Shown one piece after another: positions 42,085-51,543 of a DNA stretch of 64,000 nt. Numbering within the stretch: position 1 is the first letter of the stretch; the number at the start of each line of letters is the position of its first letter. The notes under the pieces are model-generated. The model had not been told where the DNA came from, did not search any database, and saw only the letters and a program-made list of their open reading frames with translations. The stretch comes from Bacteroidia bacterium (GTDB taxonomy: Bacteria; Bacteroidota; Bacteroidia; Bacteroidales; GWA2-32-17), in contig JACREQ010000046.1 of NCBI GenBank assembly GCA_016218155.1, forward strand, positions 124,001 through 188,000, in the 5' to 3' direction. The position numbers and the translations under genes are program-made.

Positions 42085-44073
42085 TTAAATTCTGATTCCA
42101 ATAACTAAAATATCGTCAGTTTGTTCGAAATTACCTTTCCATTTTTCAAATTCTGAGGAGATTATATCTTTTTGTTCTTTGCAATTTAAATTTGAACTAT
42201 TTGTTATTAATTCCTTAAGAGCTTTATATTTATATTTTTTATTGTTTTTTCCGCCAAACTGATCGGCGTAACCATCAGAGAATAAATAAACCATATCGTT
42301 TTTGGTAATTGTAACCTCTTTATTTGTAAAGACTTCGTAATTTTCACTGAAATATCCAATAGGCATTTTATCACCCTTAAGTTCATAAAGTTTAAAGTTG
42401 GAAATTGGCAAGTTTTGTTTTTCAATAATTTCTTCACTTTCTACTTTAAACTCTTCATTTTTGACTATATAAATAGGGTTATTTGCTCCGGCAAATTCAA
42501 GTTGCATTTCTATTTTGTCAATGGAACATAATGAAATGTCCATTCCATCTTTTGTATCTCCCTCCATACCTCTTTGGTGAAGAGATAAAATTATTAATTC
42601 TTTTAGTTCGTTTAAAATTATGTCGGGCTTAACAATCCCTTTGTTAGTTATCTCTTTTAGAAATGCAATTCCTAACATGCTCATAAATGCTCCAGGAACT
42701 CCATGCCCAGTGCAATCTGCCGCTGCAATGATTGTTTTGTTTCCAATTTTTCTTGCCCAATAGAAATCACCGCTTACAATATTTCTTGGTTTAAAAAGAA
42801 TAAAATAATCGTCAAGAATTTCGTTTAGGTAAATTGTTATAGGAAGCAATGCTTGCTGAATTCTTCTTGCATAATATATACTATCTGTTATCTCATTTTT
42901 TTGGTTAGAAATCAAGTCCCGTTGTTCTGTTGCAATATCACGTTGTGCTTCTATTTCATCGCGCTGTGTGATGATTTCTTCTTTTTGCATTAATATTTCC
43001 TGATTTAAATCGGAAAGTTTTTTATTGGCTTTCTTTTTTTCTTTATATAATCTAAAAAGTAATATAGAGAATACTGAAATTAGTATTAAAACAATAACTA
43101 TAGAATATATTAGTATACGTTGTTTATTAATTTCGTCCTGACTTTGCTTTATTTGTAATTTTGATAATTGTTTGTCTTTATTCAATAATTGTATTTCCTG
43201 TTCTTTTTTTCCAGTTTCGTATTTTGTCTGAATTTCATTTATTTGTTTTTGACTTTCAGTGGTGAATAATGTATCTTTTAAATTGTTATATTTTTCATAA
43301 AATTCAATAGCAGTGCTTAGCCTATTCTGTTTTTTGTATAATAAATACAGGTTTTTAAAATCTTCTAAAATAACTTGATTATAGTCAATTTTAGTAGCTA
43401 CATCAATACTGTTTTTATAATATTTTTCTGCAATAGCATTATTCCCAATTGCCTGATATGTTTGTCCAATTTGTAATAAAACAAGAGACACTCTAATATT
43501 ATTATTTATACTTTTTACAATTTTTAATGCATTCTGGTAATTTGTTAAAGCTTTATAGTAATTTTCTTGATTAAAATAAACATCTCCCATATTTAATAAA
43601 GCCAGAGCTATTCCTTCTGGATTATTATTATCTTTTTCTATTGCTAAAGAATTTTCATATGATTTTATGGCTTCGTTATCTTTTTTTTGTTGTTTGTAAA
43701 CGTTTCCCATTCCAATCATAGCCGAAGACATAATATTATTTTTTCCAATATTTTTACTAATTTGAAAACAAATCTTATAATTTTCCAATGCTTTGTCGTA
43801 ATTCTTCCAATTTATAAATACATTGGCAATTCCAATATGTGCAATTGCTATACCTGAAGAATCTTTTATTTTCTCACAAAAATTTAAACTTTGATGATAA
43901 TACTTTAATGCAATTTCATAATTACACTGAAATTTATATATATTGCCTATGGTATTTAATAATTTGCCTTTTCTTGTTTTATCAGAAATGGAATCGTAAT
44001 AACAAATTGCTTTATTTAATTTATCAATTGCTTCAGGATACTTTTCATTTTCATAATATAATACTCCTAACAA
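42085..44073 (-). CDS. TPR-coiled coil-SpoIIE phosphatase (3' part of a frameshifted gene)
   Basis: The open frame encodes TPR repeats (about residues 1-270; YPEAIDKLNKAICYYDS, YDKALENYKICFQISKN), a membrane helix near 330 (ILIYSIVIVLILISVFSILLF), a long coiled coil (MQKEEIITQRDEIEAQRDIA) and a SpoIIE/PP2C serine phosphatase domain (YYARRIQQALLPI, NIVSGDFYWARK, AADCTGHGVPGAFMSMLG, TDDILVIGIRI). The coding frame actually extends upstream of the TTG at 44073, through further TPR sequence (LGKLNNKLGDFNGTVKSLNQ) to an 8-bp tandem repeat at 44227-44250, where it is out of frame with the signal-peptide part (44211-44564). Removal of one repeat unit gives one 823-residue protein. Phosphatase targets are unknown; partner-switching control of a regulator is inferred. 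Confidence 0.88.
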   Translation of the reverse strand: MLGVLYYENEKYPEAIDKLNKAICYYDSISDKTRKGKLLNTIGNIYKFQCNYEIALKYYHQSLNFCEKIKDSSGIAIAHIGIANVFINWKNYDKALENYKICFQISKNIGKNNIMSSAMIGMGNVYKQQKKDNEAIKSYENSLAIEKDNNNPEGIALALLNMGDVYFNQENYYKALTNYQNALKIVKSINNNIRVSLVLLQIGQTYQAIGNNAIAEKYYKNSIDVATKIDYNQVILEDFKNLYLLYKKQNRLSTAIEFYEKYNNLKDTLFTTESQKQINEIQTKYETGKKEQEIQLLNKDKQLSKLQIKQSQDEINKQRILIYSIVIVLILISVFSILLFRLYKEKKKANKKLSDLNQEILMQKEEIITQRDEIEAQRDIATEQRDLISNQKNEITDSIYYARRIQQALLPITIYLNEILDDYFILFKPRNIVSGDFYWARKIGNKTIIAAADCTGHGVPGAFMSMLGIAFLKEITNKGIVKPDIILNELKELIILSLHQRGMEGDTKDGMDISLCSIDKIEMQLEFAGANNPIYIVKNEEFKVESEEIIEKQNLPISNFKLYELKGDKMPIGYFSENYEVFTNKEVTITKNDMVYLFSDGYADQFGGKNNKKYKYKALKELITNSSNLNCKEQKDIISSEFEKWKGNFEQTDDILVIGIRI

Positions 44074-44210
44074 ATCATATGAATCGGCTAAGCCATTTTT
44101 GTTTTTTATTAAACCGTATAAGTAAATTGATTGATTTAAAGATTTAACAGTACCGTTAAAATCTCCTAATTTATTATTTAATTTACCTAGTTTTTGATAT
44201 GTTTTTGCTT

Positions 44211-44564
44211 CTAAATTTTTGTCTTTTGCTTTCTTGCTTTCTTGCTTTCTGTTAGTGCCAAATTCATTGTTGATAAAGCTTCAGATTTCTTTTTGTTTCG
44301 GAACAGAATAGTTGCTTTAGATAATAATGACTTGTTTATTAATGTGTCATTTTTTAATTCTAATGATACTTTTAAAGCTTGGTCAATATAATTTAAACTT
44401 TGATTAAAGTCTGTTTCTGAGTATTCATCAGCTATTTTAATTGCAGTTTCAACTTTATTTATACCTTTTGAAATATTGTAAGCATTTTTTAAACTATCAA
44501 TATTATATGCATTTGCATTGGTGCAGAAAAGTATAAATATTAGGATGTAAATATATCGGTACAT
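44211..44564 (-). CDS. Signal peptide and first TPRs of the SpoIIE phosphatase (5' part of the frameshifted gene)
   Basis: A 117-residue frame starting with a signal peptide (YIYILIFILFCTNANAYN) and continuing with TPR-like helices (SETDFNQSLNYIDQALKVSLELKND, SEALSTMNLALTESKKA). It stops at a TAG just beyond three copies of an 8-bp repeat. Sequence after the repeat in another frame continues the TPR pattern without loss, so this is the beginning of the phosphatase gene rather than an independent protein. With two repeat copies the junction reads TESKKAKDKNLEAK. Confidence 0.8.
   Translation of the reverse strand: MYRYIYILIFILFCTNANAYNIDSLKNAYNISKGINKVETAIKIADEYSETDFNQSLNYIDQALKVSLELKNDTLINKSLLSKATILFRNKKKSEALSTMNLALTESKKARKQKTKI
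44227..44250 (-). repeat. 8-bp tandem repeat (three units), candidate phase-variation site
   Basis: Three perfect copies of TGCTTTCT on the plus strand (AGAAAGCA on the coding strand). Since 8 is not a multiple of 3, each gain or loss of a unit changes the frame. The full 42085-44564 span minus 8 bases is 2472, exactly 824 codons; two or five units give an intact gene, three (as here) or four units do not. Confidence 0.85.
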
Positions 44565-44605
44565 GTTTGTATAATTGAGCTTTGTATAAATAATAAATAC
44601 AAAGA

Positions 44606-44995
44606 TTATATTTTTTTTGCAAAAGCAACTATATGTCCATCTAAATCTGAAATATAAGCAACAATATCGCCCCAGTCGCGGATTGTAGCCATACTGATTT
44701 CTTTTGCTCCATGTTGAATAGATTTATTAAATTCAAATTCAGGATCGTTAACATATAAATAAAGTTCGCAACGGGGTATTCCATTTCCACTTGCAGGATC
44801 TGGAGTTTTATTTTCTAAAATTTTCACTATTCCTTTTTCTGGCATTAACCCTAATTTAACTTCAGGTGTTAATTGAAATTCAGTCATCCCGGCAACGTCA
44901 AGTATTGGAGTCTTATTAAGAATACCTGAATAAAAATCTCTGCTTTTTTGCTGGTCCTTACAGTATAATATTATTTCAAATTTGGTTTTATCCAT
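44606..44995 (-). CDS. VOC (glyoxalase/bleomycin-resistance) family protein
   Basis: A protein of about 129 residues with the two beta-alpha-beta-beta-beta modules of the vicinal oxygen chelate fold: FEIILYCKDQQKSRDFYSGILNKTP and ELYLYVNDPEFEFNKSIQHGAKEISMATIRDWGDIVAYISDLDGHIVAFAK. The WGDIVAYISDLDGHIVAF end is typical of the PhnB/glyoxalase-like group. Substrate cannot be inferred. The start at 44995 (ATG) is chosen over a TTG four codons upstream. Confidence 0.85.
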   Translation of the reverse strand: MDKTKFEIILYCKDQQKSRDFYSGILNKTPILDVAGMTEFQLTPEVKLGLMPEKGIVKILENKTPDPASGNGIPRCELYLYVNDPEFEFNKSIQHGAKEISMATIRDWGDIVAYISDLDGHIVAFAKKI

Positions 44996-45056
44996 TGAAT
45001 TATGCAAATATGGAATAATTATATTATTTTTTTCTAAAACCTGTTAGGTCTTGGAA

Positions 45057-45485
45057 TCAAATATTATTTTTTTCTTTATCAATAATATCTTTGAGAGTAG
45101 TATTTTTTAGAATTGCAACTGTTTTATCTCTTATCTCTTTAACAACACTTCTTACACCGCATGTGGTTTCATCCTTACAATGATTACATTCTTCATAGTA
45201 ATTATAGGTAACGCAAGGTAGTAAGGCTATAGCGCCGTCAAAAAATCGTATTATTTCTGCGAAATTTACATTTTCAGGTTTCTTAATTAAATAATATCCG
45301 CCGCCTTTTCCTTTTTTGCTGCTAACAATACCCATGTTTTTAAGCTCAAGCAGTATTGTCTCTAAAAATTTTTTCGGCAATTTTTCAGCTTCAGCTATCT
45401 CGCTTATTAATACTGGACCGTGCTCATATTTCTTTGCAAGGTATGTTAATGCATAAAGCGAATATTGTGCTTTCTTAGAAATCAT
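45057..45485 (-). CDS. Rrf2 family transcriptional regulator, probably Fe-S binding
   Basis: A 142-residue winged-helix repressor. ISKKAQYSLYALTYLAKKYEHGPVLISEIAEAEKLPKKFLETILLELKNMGIVSSKKGKGGGYYL is the standard Rrf2 DNA-binding half. Cys91, Cys100, Cys103 and Cys109 (LPCVTYNYYEEC, NHCKDETTC) sit where IscR, NsrR and CymR-like members carry their Fe-S ligands, so redox, nitric oxide or iron-sulfur sensing is likely. Its own promoter motif is at 45502-45509. It lies downstream of selD on the same strand; the target genes are unknown. Confidence 0.9.
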   Translation of the reverse strand: MISKKAQYSLYALTYLAKKYEHGPVLISEIAEAEKLPKKFLETILLELKNMGIVSSKKGKGGGYYLIKKPENVNFAEIIRFFDGAIALLPCVTYNYYEECNHCKDETTCGVRSVVKEIRDKTVAILKNTTLKDIIDKEKNNI

Positions 45486-45501
45486 TTTTAAATTCTTTAA
45501 T

Positions 45502-45509
45502 CAAAAGTA
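45502..45509 (-). promoter_or_regulatory. Bacteroidota -7 promoter element of the Rrf2 gene
   Basis: Reads TACTTTTG on the minus strand (TAnnTTTG), 16 bases upstream of the ATG at 45485, in the short gap after selD. Confidence 0.45.
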
Positions 45510-45516
45510 ACTAAAA

Positions 45517-46560
45517 TTATTTAATGAAAATATAATGACTATCATCTTTTGTTTTTCTTTCAATAGTTCTTCCAATTTGTTTAATAAATATATTATTTGT
45601 TGCAGCAATCTTTAATACCTCGTTTTCTTTCGCTTCTTCAACAGCAATTAGTAAACCACCGCTAGTTTGAGGATCGCAAATAATTAATTTCTGAAATTCA
45701 GACATTGCAGAAATTTTACTTCCATAACTATTAAAATTTCTTGTTGTTCCTCCTGGAATAGTATTATTGTCGATATATTTTTCTATTCCTTCAAATATTG
45801 GTAATGAATTAAAATTTATTTCGGCATTTATATTACTTCCTTCACACATTTCAATTAAATGTCCACCAAGCCCGAAACCTGTAACATCAGTCATAGCTTT
45901 TATAGCATCTGTTTTTCCGAATTCAGAGCCAATGCTGTTTAATGTTTTCATTGAGTTTAAAGCAATTTTTAAGTCTTCATCTGTTAAAAGGTTCTTTTTT
46001 TGAGCTGTAGAAAGTATTCCTATTCCAAGTGGTTTAGTAATAAAAAGTGAGCAGTTTGATTTTGCAGTACAGTTTTGCTTAATGTTATTTTTATTTACCA
46101 TACCATTAACTGCCAGGCCAAATACAGGAACTGGAATATCTATACTATGACCTCCGGAAATTGTTATACCGGCTTTAGCGCATGCTTCAGTAGCTCCTTT
46201 AATAACTTCTTTTGCAATATTGGCAGGAATTTTTGAAAGTGGCCAACCTAGAATTGCTATTGCTAATATTGGTGTTCCACCCATTGCGTAAATGTCGCTT
46301 AAAGCATTTATAGCAGCTATGTATCCAAAGTCAAATGCATCATCAACAATTGGAGTAAAGAAATCGGTAGTACTAATTATTGCTGTATCATTTCCTAAAT
46401 CAAAAACTGCTGCATCATCTTTTGTAGAATTTCCTACCAATAATCTATTGTCGTTAATTATTGGTGTTATATTTTTTAGAATTTCTTCTAAATCTTTTGG
46501 AGATATCTTGCACCCACAACCGGAGCCAGGACTAAATTGTGTTAATTTAATTTCTTCCAT
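45517..46560 (-). CDS. selD: Selenide, water dikinase (selenophosphate synthetase)
   Basis: A 347-residue enzyme making selenophosphate from selenide and ATP. The N-terminal active loop is LTQFSPGSGCGCKISP; Cys15 and Lys18 correspond to Cys17 and Lys20 of the E. coli protein, so a Cys form without selenocysteine. Further motifs: NDAISTTDFFTPIVDD-like DTAIISTTDFFTPIVDD, GATEACAKAGITISGGHSI, AMTDVTGFGLGGHL and CDPQTSGGLLIAV. It overlaps mnmH by 14 bases, so selenophosphate is probably made for tRNA 2-selenouridine. No selA, selB or selC is seen here. Confidence 0.96.
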   Translation of the reverse strand: MEEIKLTQFSPGSGCGCKISPKDLEEILKNITPIINDNRLLVGNSTKDDAAVFDLGNDTAIISTTDFFTPIVDDAFDFGYIAAINALSDIYAMGGTPILAIAILGWPLSKIPANIAKEVIKGATEACAKAGITISGGHSIDIPVPVFGLAVNGMVNKNNIKQNCTAKSNCSLFITKPLGIGILSTAQKKNLLTDEDLKIALNSMKTLNSIGSEFGKTDAIKAMTDVTGFGLGGHLIEMCEGSNINAEINFNSLPIFEGIEKYIDNNTIPGGTTRNFNSYGSKISAMSEFQKLIICDPQTSGGLLIAVEEAKENEVLKIAATNNIFIKQIGRTIERKTKDDSHYIFIK

Positions 46561-47578
46561 TATTTATTTTTTTGTAATTTACTAATTTGTTGCAAATTTC
46601 CTGAACAGAAAGATTATTTATGTTTAATTCTTTCACATTGTTATTTTTATGTCTTTTTAGGCTGAATAAATATTGTTTATCGTAATAATTTAATATTGTT
46701 AAAATAGCATTAAAAAAATCATTATTTATTAAATAGTTAACTATCACTTGAGCTTTGTCGCCACCAATTCTCCTCGAAATTCTTTGAACTGCACTTATCA
46801 ATAAATCTTTTTCAAAATGTGCATATTCTTTTACTAATCTTTCGGCACGGTCGTTTATATTTCTTTCAAGTAAAATAAATTCTGTAGATTGCATTTGTTC
46901 ATGAAATAGTCTGGGTATATAAATATTTCCAATAGTAAGGCTTTCATCTTCAATCCATATTGGCTTTTCTGTTTTCTGATTTTTTAGTTTTGTAAAAAGC
47001 AAATTTTCAAAATGTTCTGTACTTGGTTGTTGCAATTGTCCAAAATGACCAAAAACGGAACCTTTATGATTAGCAAGTCCTTCAAGATCTATAACCTGTT
47101 CATTATTTTCTTTTAGGTAATGAAGAATCTCAGTTTTTCCCGATCCTGTCATACCACCAATAACAATTAATTTAAACTGTTTCTCAAAATAGGTTCTAAC
47201 AAATTGTCTGTAATTTTTATAACCACCTTCAAGAATATAAACATTATAACCAGCAGTTTCAAGTAGCCATGCCATATTTTTACTGCGCATTCCTCCGCGC
47301 CAGCAATGAAGCCTAATATTATCACCCTTTGCAATATTGTTAACTGTTTCAACAAAAGAAACAAGTTTAGATTGAACCTTTTCTAAGCCAATTTTTATTG
47401 CTTCATCTTTACCTTGATTAACATATGCTGTTCCTACTAATACTCTTTCTTCGTTAGAAAATAAAGGTAAATTAATTGCACCAGGAATATGTCCTTTATC
47501 AAATTCAATAGGTGATCTAACATCAAAAATCGGATATGAAAACGATAAAAATTCTTCGGTATTAACTCTTAAAGTCAT
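46547..47578 (-). CDS. mnmH: tRNA 2-selenouridine synthase
   Basis: A 343-residue enzyme (SelU/MnmH) that replaces sulfur by selenium at the wobble 2-thiouridine of tRNAs via a geranylated intermediate. The N-terminal rhodanese domain (FDVRSPIEFDKGHIPGAINLP) carries the active Cys92 in RLHCWRGGMRS; a P-loop follows at 141-149 (GGMTGSGKT), then LQQPSTEHFENLLF and IWIEDESLTIGNIYIP. All expected features are intact. It is the first gene of the selD operon. Confidence 0.95.
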   Translation of the reverse strand: MTLRVNTEEFLSFSYPIFDVRSPIEFDKGHIPGAINLPLFSNEERVLVGTAYVNQGKDEAIKIGLEKVQSKLVSFVETVNNIAKGDNIRLHCWRGGMRSKNMAWLLETAGYNVYILEGGYKNYRQFVRTYFEKQFKLIVIGGMTGSGKTEILHYLKENNEQVIDLEGLANHKGSVFGHFGQLQQPSTEHFENLLFTKLKNQKTEKPIWIEDESLTIGNIYIPRLFHEQMQSTEFILLERNINDRAERLVKEYAHFEKDLLISAVQRISRRIGGDKAQVIVNYLINNDFFNAILTILNYYDKQYLFSLKRHKNNNVKELNINNLSVQEICNKLVNYKKINNGRN

Positions 47579-47770
47579 TTTTATTTTACAATAAACTTTA
47601 CAAAGATTGTAATAATTAAATGAATTGCATTTAATAAATAATTAAGTTAATAAGATTTTTTGAATAGTTATATGTGTAATAAATACAGGTATATACATTG
47701 ACTTATTTTGTATTTCAATTCTGAATAAATTTATTAAACAATATTGCATTATTAATTGCATCTTAATTTC

Positions 47771-47778
47771 TACTTTTG
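47771..47778 (+). promoter_or_regulatory. Bacteroidota -7 promoter element of purL
   Basis: TACTTTTG matches TAnnTTTG, 27 bases before the ATG at 47806, in the 227-base divergent region between mnmH and purL, which holds nothing else that I can see. Confidence 0.45.
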
Positions 47779-47805
47779 TTTTCTAAATTAAGAATTAATT
47801 AGTTT

Positions 47806-50028
47806 ATGGCTGAAATGAAAGTTAACCTGGAAACTGCAAAGAAACTTGGAATATTACCGGAAGAGTTAGAGCAGATTAAGAAAAATCTTGGACGTATGCC
47901 AAATTTTACCGAATTAAGTATTTATTCGGTAATGTGGTCGGAACATGCATCTTACAAAAATTCAATAAAATTATTGAAAACCTTACCACGTAAAGGAAAA
48001 CATTTACTTGCCGAAGCTGGCGAAGAAAATGCAGGTTTGGTTGATATTGGTGATGGTTTGGCTTGTGCCTTTAAAATAGAATCCCATAATCACCCATCTG
48101 CAGTTGAGCCATATCAGGGAGCTGCTACAGGTGTTGGTGGAATTAATCGCGATATTTTTACAATGGGAGCCCGTCCTATTGCTCAGTTAAATTCATTAAG
48201 ATTTGGTGATTTAAGTTTGGATCGTACAAAATGGTTACTTAAAGGAATTGTAAAAGGTATTGGTAATTATGGAAATGCTTTTGGTGTACCTGTAGTTGGT
48301 GGCGAAATTTATTTTGATGAATGCTATAATGCTAATCCTTTAGTTAATGCAATGTCGGTTGGTATTGTAAAAAAAGGAAAAGTTATTTCTGCAACTTCAG
48401 GTGGTGTAGGTAACCCTGTTTATATTGTAGGTTCGTCAACTGGAAAAGATGGAATTCACGGTGCTACATTTGCAAGTGCCGATTTACACGAGAATTCTGC
48501 TGATGATATTCCAAGTGTACAGGTTGGTGATCCATTTATGGAAAAATTGCTTTTAGAAGCAAGTCTGGAGCTAAATGAAACTGATGCAATTGTTGGAATG
48601 CAGGATATGGGAGCCGCAGGAATTATTTGTTCAACTTCAGAAATGTCGGCTCGTGGAAAATGCGGAATGAAAATTTATCTGGATAAAGTTCCACTTCGTC
48701 AGAAAAATATTGAAGCCTGGGAAATTCTTCTTTCAGAATCTCAGGAAAGAATGCTTGTGGTTGTAAAAAAAGGACATGAAAGTGAAGTAGAAACTATTTT
48801 CAAAAAGTGGGATTTACATTGTGCAATTATTGGAGAAGTAATTAAAGAAGACAGATTAAATTTTTATTTTCATGACGAATTAGTTGCTGATGTACCTGCC
48901 GATTCTCTCGTTCTTGGTGGTGGTGCTCCGGTTTATGAACGCGAAAGTAAAGAACCAAAATATTTTAAAGAACTTAAGAAATTTAAAATATCACAGGTTA
49001 AAGAACCTGAAGATTTAAGAGAAGTTGCTGAAATGTTAACAAATGAACCAACACTCGCATCTAAACGTTGGGTTTATGAGCAGTATGATACAATGGTTGG
49101 AACAAAAAATATGGCAACAAATATTCCTTCTGATGCAGGTATTGTAAATATAAAAGGAACAAATAAAGCACTTGCCTTAACAGTTGACTGTAACTCAAGA
49201 TATGTATATGCTGATCCTGAAAAAGGAACTGCTATTGCTGTGGCCGAAGCTGCAAGAAATATTGTTTGTGCCGGTGGAACTCCTGTTGCAATAACAAACT
49301 GCCTTAATTTTGGTAATCCTTATAATCCTGAAGTTTTTTGGCAATTCTCGGGTGCAATAAAAGGGATGAGCGCAGCATGTACAAAATTTGGAACACCTGT
49401 TACCGGTGGTAATGTTAGTTTCTATAACCAGACATCAATTGGTGATACAATAGAGCCTGTTTTTCCAACGCCAACTATAGGAATGTTAGGTGTTTTGGAA
49501 GATAAAAATAATGTAATGTCACTTGCATTTCAACGTAAAGGCGATATGATTTTCTTGCTTGGTCCTGTTGTTGAAGATATTTCTTCTTCAGAGTATCTTG
49601 TAAAATATCATGGCATAAAAAAATCACCTTGTCCAGCTTTTGATTTAGAAATGGAATATAAAGTTCAGCAAGTTGTTGCTTATATTATTAAAAATAAAAT
49701 GATAAGTTCTGCGCACGATGTTTCTGAAGGAGGTATTTATACTGCGCTCTTAGAATCAGCAATGCCAAATAATCTTGGTTTTGATATAACAACAGACGCT
49801 GAAATCCGTGCTGATGCATTTTTATTTGGTGAATCGCAAAGCAGAGTAATTGTGTCTGTAAACCCTGCGCATGAAGATGCATTTATTGATTTTATGATGG
49901 ATCAGAAAATCGGGTTTATGGCTCTTGGTCACGTAACAAAATGCGAGTTAAGAGTTGATGATGTGTCATATGGATTTATTAGAGATCATAAAAAAGTGTA
50001 CGATACTGCTATCGAAAAGCTTATTTAA
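47806..50028 (+). CDS. purL: Phosphoribosylformylglycinamidine synthase, small PurL type
   Basis: A 740-residue PurL of the small, Bacillus-type, which needs separate PurQ and PurS partners (not seen in the window). Converts FGAR to FGAM with glutamine-derived ammonia and ATP in purine synthesis. Motifs: EIHNHP-type [89 protein letters not shown] and the C-terminal [18 protein letters not shown]. Length is normal. It is followed after two bases by ubiE, so the two are probably co-transcribed. Confidence 0.96.
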   Translation: MAEMKVNLETAKKLGILPEELEQIKKNLGRMPNFTELSIYSVMWSEHASYKNSIKLLKTLPRKGKHLLAEAGEENAGLVDIGDGLACAFKIESHNHPSAVEPYQGAATGVGGINRDIFTMGARPIAQLNSLRFGDLSLDRTKWLLKGIVKGIGNYGNAFGVPVVGGEIYFDECYNANPLVNAMSVGIVKKGKVISATSGGVGNPVYIVGSSTGKDGIHGATFASADLHENSADDIPSVQVGDPFMEKLLLEASLELNETDAIVGMQDMGAAGIICSTSEMSARGKCGMKIYLDKVPLRQKNIEAWEILLSESQERMLVVVKKGHESEVETIFKKWDLHCAIIGEVIKEDRLNFYFHDELVADVPADSLVLGGGAPVYERESKEPKYFKELKKFKISQVKEPEDLREVAEMLTNEPTLASKRWVYEQYDTMVGTKNMATNIPSDAGIVNIKGTNKALALTVDCNSRYVYADPEKGTAIAVAEAARNIVCAGGTPVAITNCLNFGNPYNPEVFWQFSGAIKGMSAACTKFGTPVTGGNVSFYNQTSIGDTIEPVFPTPTIGMLGVLEDKNNVMSLAFQRKGDMIFLLGPVVEDISSSEYLVKYHGIKKSPCPAFDLEMEYKVQQVVAYIIKNKMISSAHDVSEGGIYTALLESAMPNNLGFDITTDAEIRADAFLFGESQSRVIVSVNPAHEDAFIDFMMDQKIGFMALGHVTKCELRVDDVSYGFIRDHKKVYDTAIEKLI

Positions 50029-50030
50029 TA

Positions 50031-50744
50031 TTGGAACAAAAATTAATTGTTGAAAAAAACAAAGAAAATGTGGCAACAATGTTTGATGACATTGCGCCAT
50101 CGTATGACTTTCTAAATCATTTTCTTTCTGCAAATACAGATAAGGTATGGAGAAAGAAAGCTGTTAAAATTCTATCAGCTTATTCTCCTAAAAAAATTCT
50201 TGATGTTGCTACAGGTACTGGCGATTTAGCTATTGCTATGCTAAAACTTAACCCTGAAAAGATTACAGGAGTTGATATTTCAAAAGAAATGCTTGAGGTT
50301 GGCAAAAAGAAAATATTAGAATTGGGGAAGCAACAGATTGTTGATTTGCTTCAGGCTGATGCAGAAAACCTTCCTTTTGCTAATGATACTTATAATGCAG
50401 TAACTGTTGCTTTTGGGGTAAGAAATTTTGAGCATCTTAACAAAGGATTATTAGAAATTTATAGAGTTCTTGCTCCCAACGGGGTATTTTTAATACTGGA
50501 GTTTTCGAGGCCAAAAAATAATTTACTCGGTATATTATTTAGATTTTATTTTGGTCAGATTCTTCCTTTAATTGGCAGATTATTTTCAAAAAATAAGGTT
50601 GCTTATAAGTACCTGTTTCAAAGTGTTCAGCAGTTTCCTAGCGGTGATGAGATGAAGAAGAATTTATCTTCTTTGGGATATAAAAATGTTACTGCAAAAA
50701 CATTATCTATGGGAATTGCAACAATTTATACTGCATCAAAATAA
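50031..50744 (+). CDS. ubiE: Demethylmenaquinone methyltransferase (UbiE/MenG)
   Basis: A 237-residue class I SAM methyltransferase catalysing the last step of menaquinone synthesis. Motif I is LDVATGTGDLAIAML, followed by TGVDISKEMLEVGKKK, LQADAENLPFANDTYNAVTVAFGVRNFEHLNKGL and the family C-terminus (YKYLFQSVQQFPSGDEM). It appears to start with TTG at 50031, only two bases after the purL stop; no ATG gives a plausible N-terminus before the conserved MFDDIAPSYDFLN. Menaquinone fits an anaerobic or facultative Bacteroidota. Confidence 0.94.
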   Translation: MEQKLIVEKNKENVATMFDDIAPSYDFLNHFLSANTDKVWRKKAVKILSAYSPKKILDVATGTGDLAIAMLKLNPEKITGVDISKEMLEVGKKKILELGKQQIVDLLQADAENLPFANDTYNAVTVAFGVRNFEHLNKGLLEIYRVLAPNGVFLILEFSRPKNNLLGILFRFYFGQILPLIGRLFSKNKVAYKYLFQSVQQFPSGDEMKKNLSSLGYKNVTAKTLSMGIATIYTASK

Positions 50745-50766
50745 TTTCGGATTATGTCCGTTTTAC

Positions 50767-50774
50767 TATCTTTG
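50767..50774 (+). promoter_or_regulatory. Bacteroidota -7 promoter element just before porT
   Basis: TATCTTTG matches TAnnTTTG and ends 7 bases before the ATG at 50782, so a transcript from here would be leaderless or nearly so. Confidence 0.5.
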
Positions 50775-50781
50775 CTGAAAT

Positions 50782-51543
50782 ATGCGTAAGTATTCAAAAT
50801 TCATAATATTAATTCTTTGCTTATTCTCAGGTGGAATTTATGGTCAGACTATTAGACCATTAAATTTACCTAAGTATGATATAATGCCTTTGCACTTTGG
50901 TATGTCGCTTGGTATTAATCAAATGGATTTTACAATTCATAATTCCGGAAAATTTTTAACATCTGCAATAGATTCTGTTTATTCTATTGAAAATAAGCCT
51001 AATGTAGGTTTAAATATTAATATCGTATCTAATTATAATTTTTATAAAAGTTTTTCTCTTAGATTTTTACCAGGCTTAAATTTTGGTCAACGCGATTTAC
51101 ATTACTGGATTAAAAAAGATTCAGTAACATATATTGACCATGTAATGAAAATAGAATCTACTTATCTTGATTTACCATTATTGTTTCAATATAAAGGAAA
51201 AAGAATGACAAACTTTCGTCCGTATTTAATTGGTGGTATGAGTTTTAAAATTGATCTTGCTGCACAAAAGAAAGTTAAGGAAGAGGATAAACCTAAAATT
51301 AAATTAAGCAGAACAAGTTATTATTATGAAGTTGGCTTTGGTACCGATTTTTTTCTTGAATATTTTAAGTTTGCGTTAGAAATAAAATATGTAGTTGGTA
51401 TTAATAATGTACTTGTACCTGATCCAACTCAGTATTCAAAGGCAATTGACAGAATGAACAGTAAAATGATTATGGTGTCTATGACTTTTGAAGGAAGTGA
51501 TATTAGAGTATTTAAATTTTTAAACCGAAGAAGTGGTAAATGA
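50782..51543 (+). CDS. porT: T9SS outer-membrane protein PorT-like
   Basis: A 253-residue protein with signal peptide (FIILILCLFSGGIYGQ) and an eight-strand-like outer-membrane barrel: LPKYDIMPLHFGMSLGINQMDF, SLRFLPGLNFGQRDLHYWI, STYLDLPLLFQYKGKRMTNFRPYLIGG, SYYYEVGFGTDFFLEYFKFALEIKY, ending MIMVSMTFEG. The pattern and length match PorT, required for T9SS function. Location directly after ubiE is the arrangement I recall in other Bacteroidota. The basic tail after the last strand (FLNRRSGK) may be periplasmic. It overlaps the next gene by four bases. Confidence 0.85.
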   Translation: MRKYSKFIILILCLFSGGIYGQTIRPLNLPKYDIMPLHFGMSLGINQMDFTIHNSGKFLTSAIDSVYSIENKPNVGLNINIVSNYNFYKSFSLRFLPGLNFGQRDLHYWIKKDSVTYIDHVMKIESTYLDLPLLFQYKGKRMTNFRPYLIGGMSFKIDLAAQKKVKEEDKPKIKLSRTSYYYEVGFGTDFFLEYFKFALEIKYVVGINNVLVPDPTQYSKAIDRMNSKMIMVSMTFEGSDIRVFKFLNRRSGK

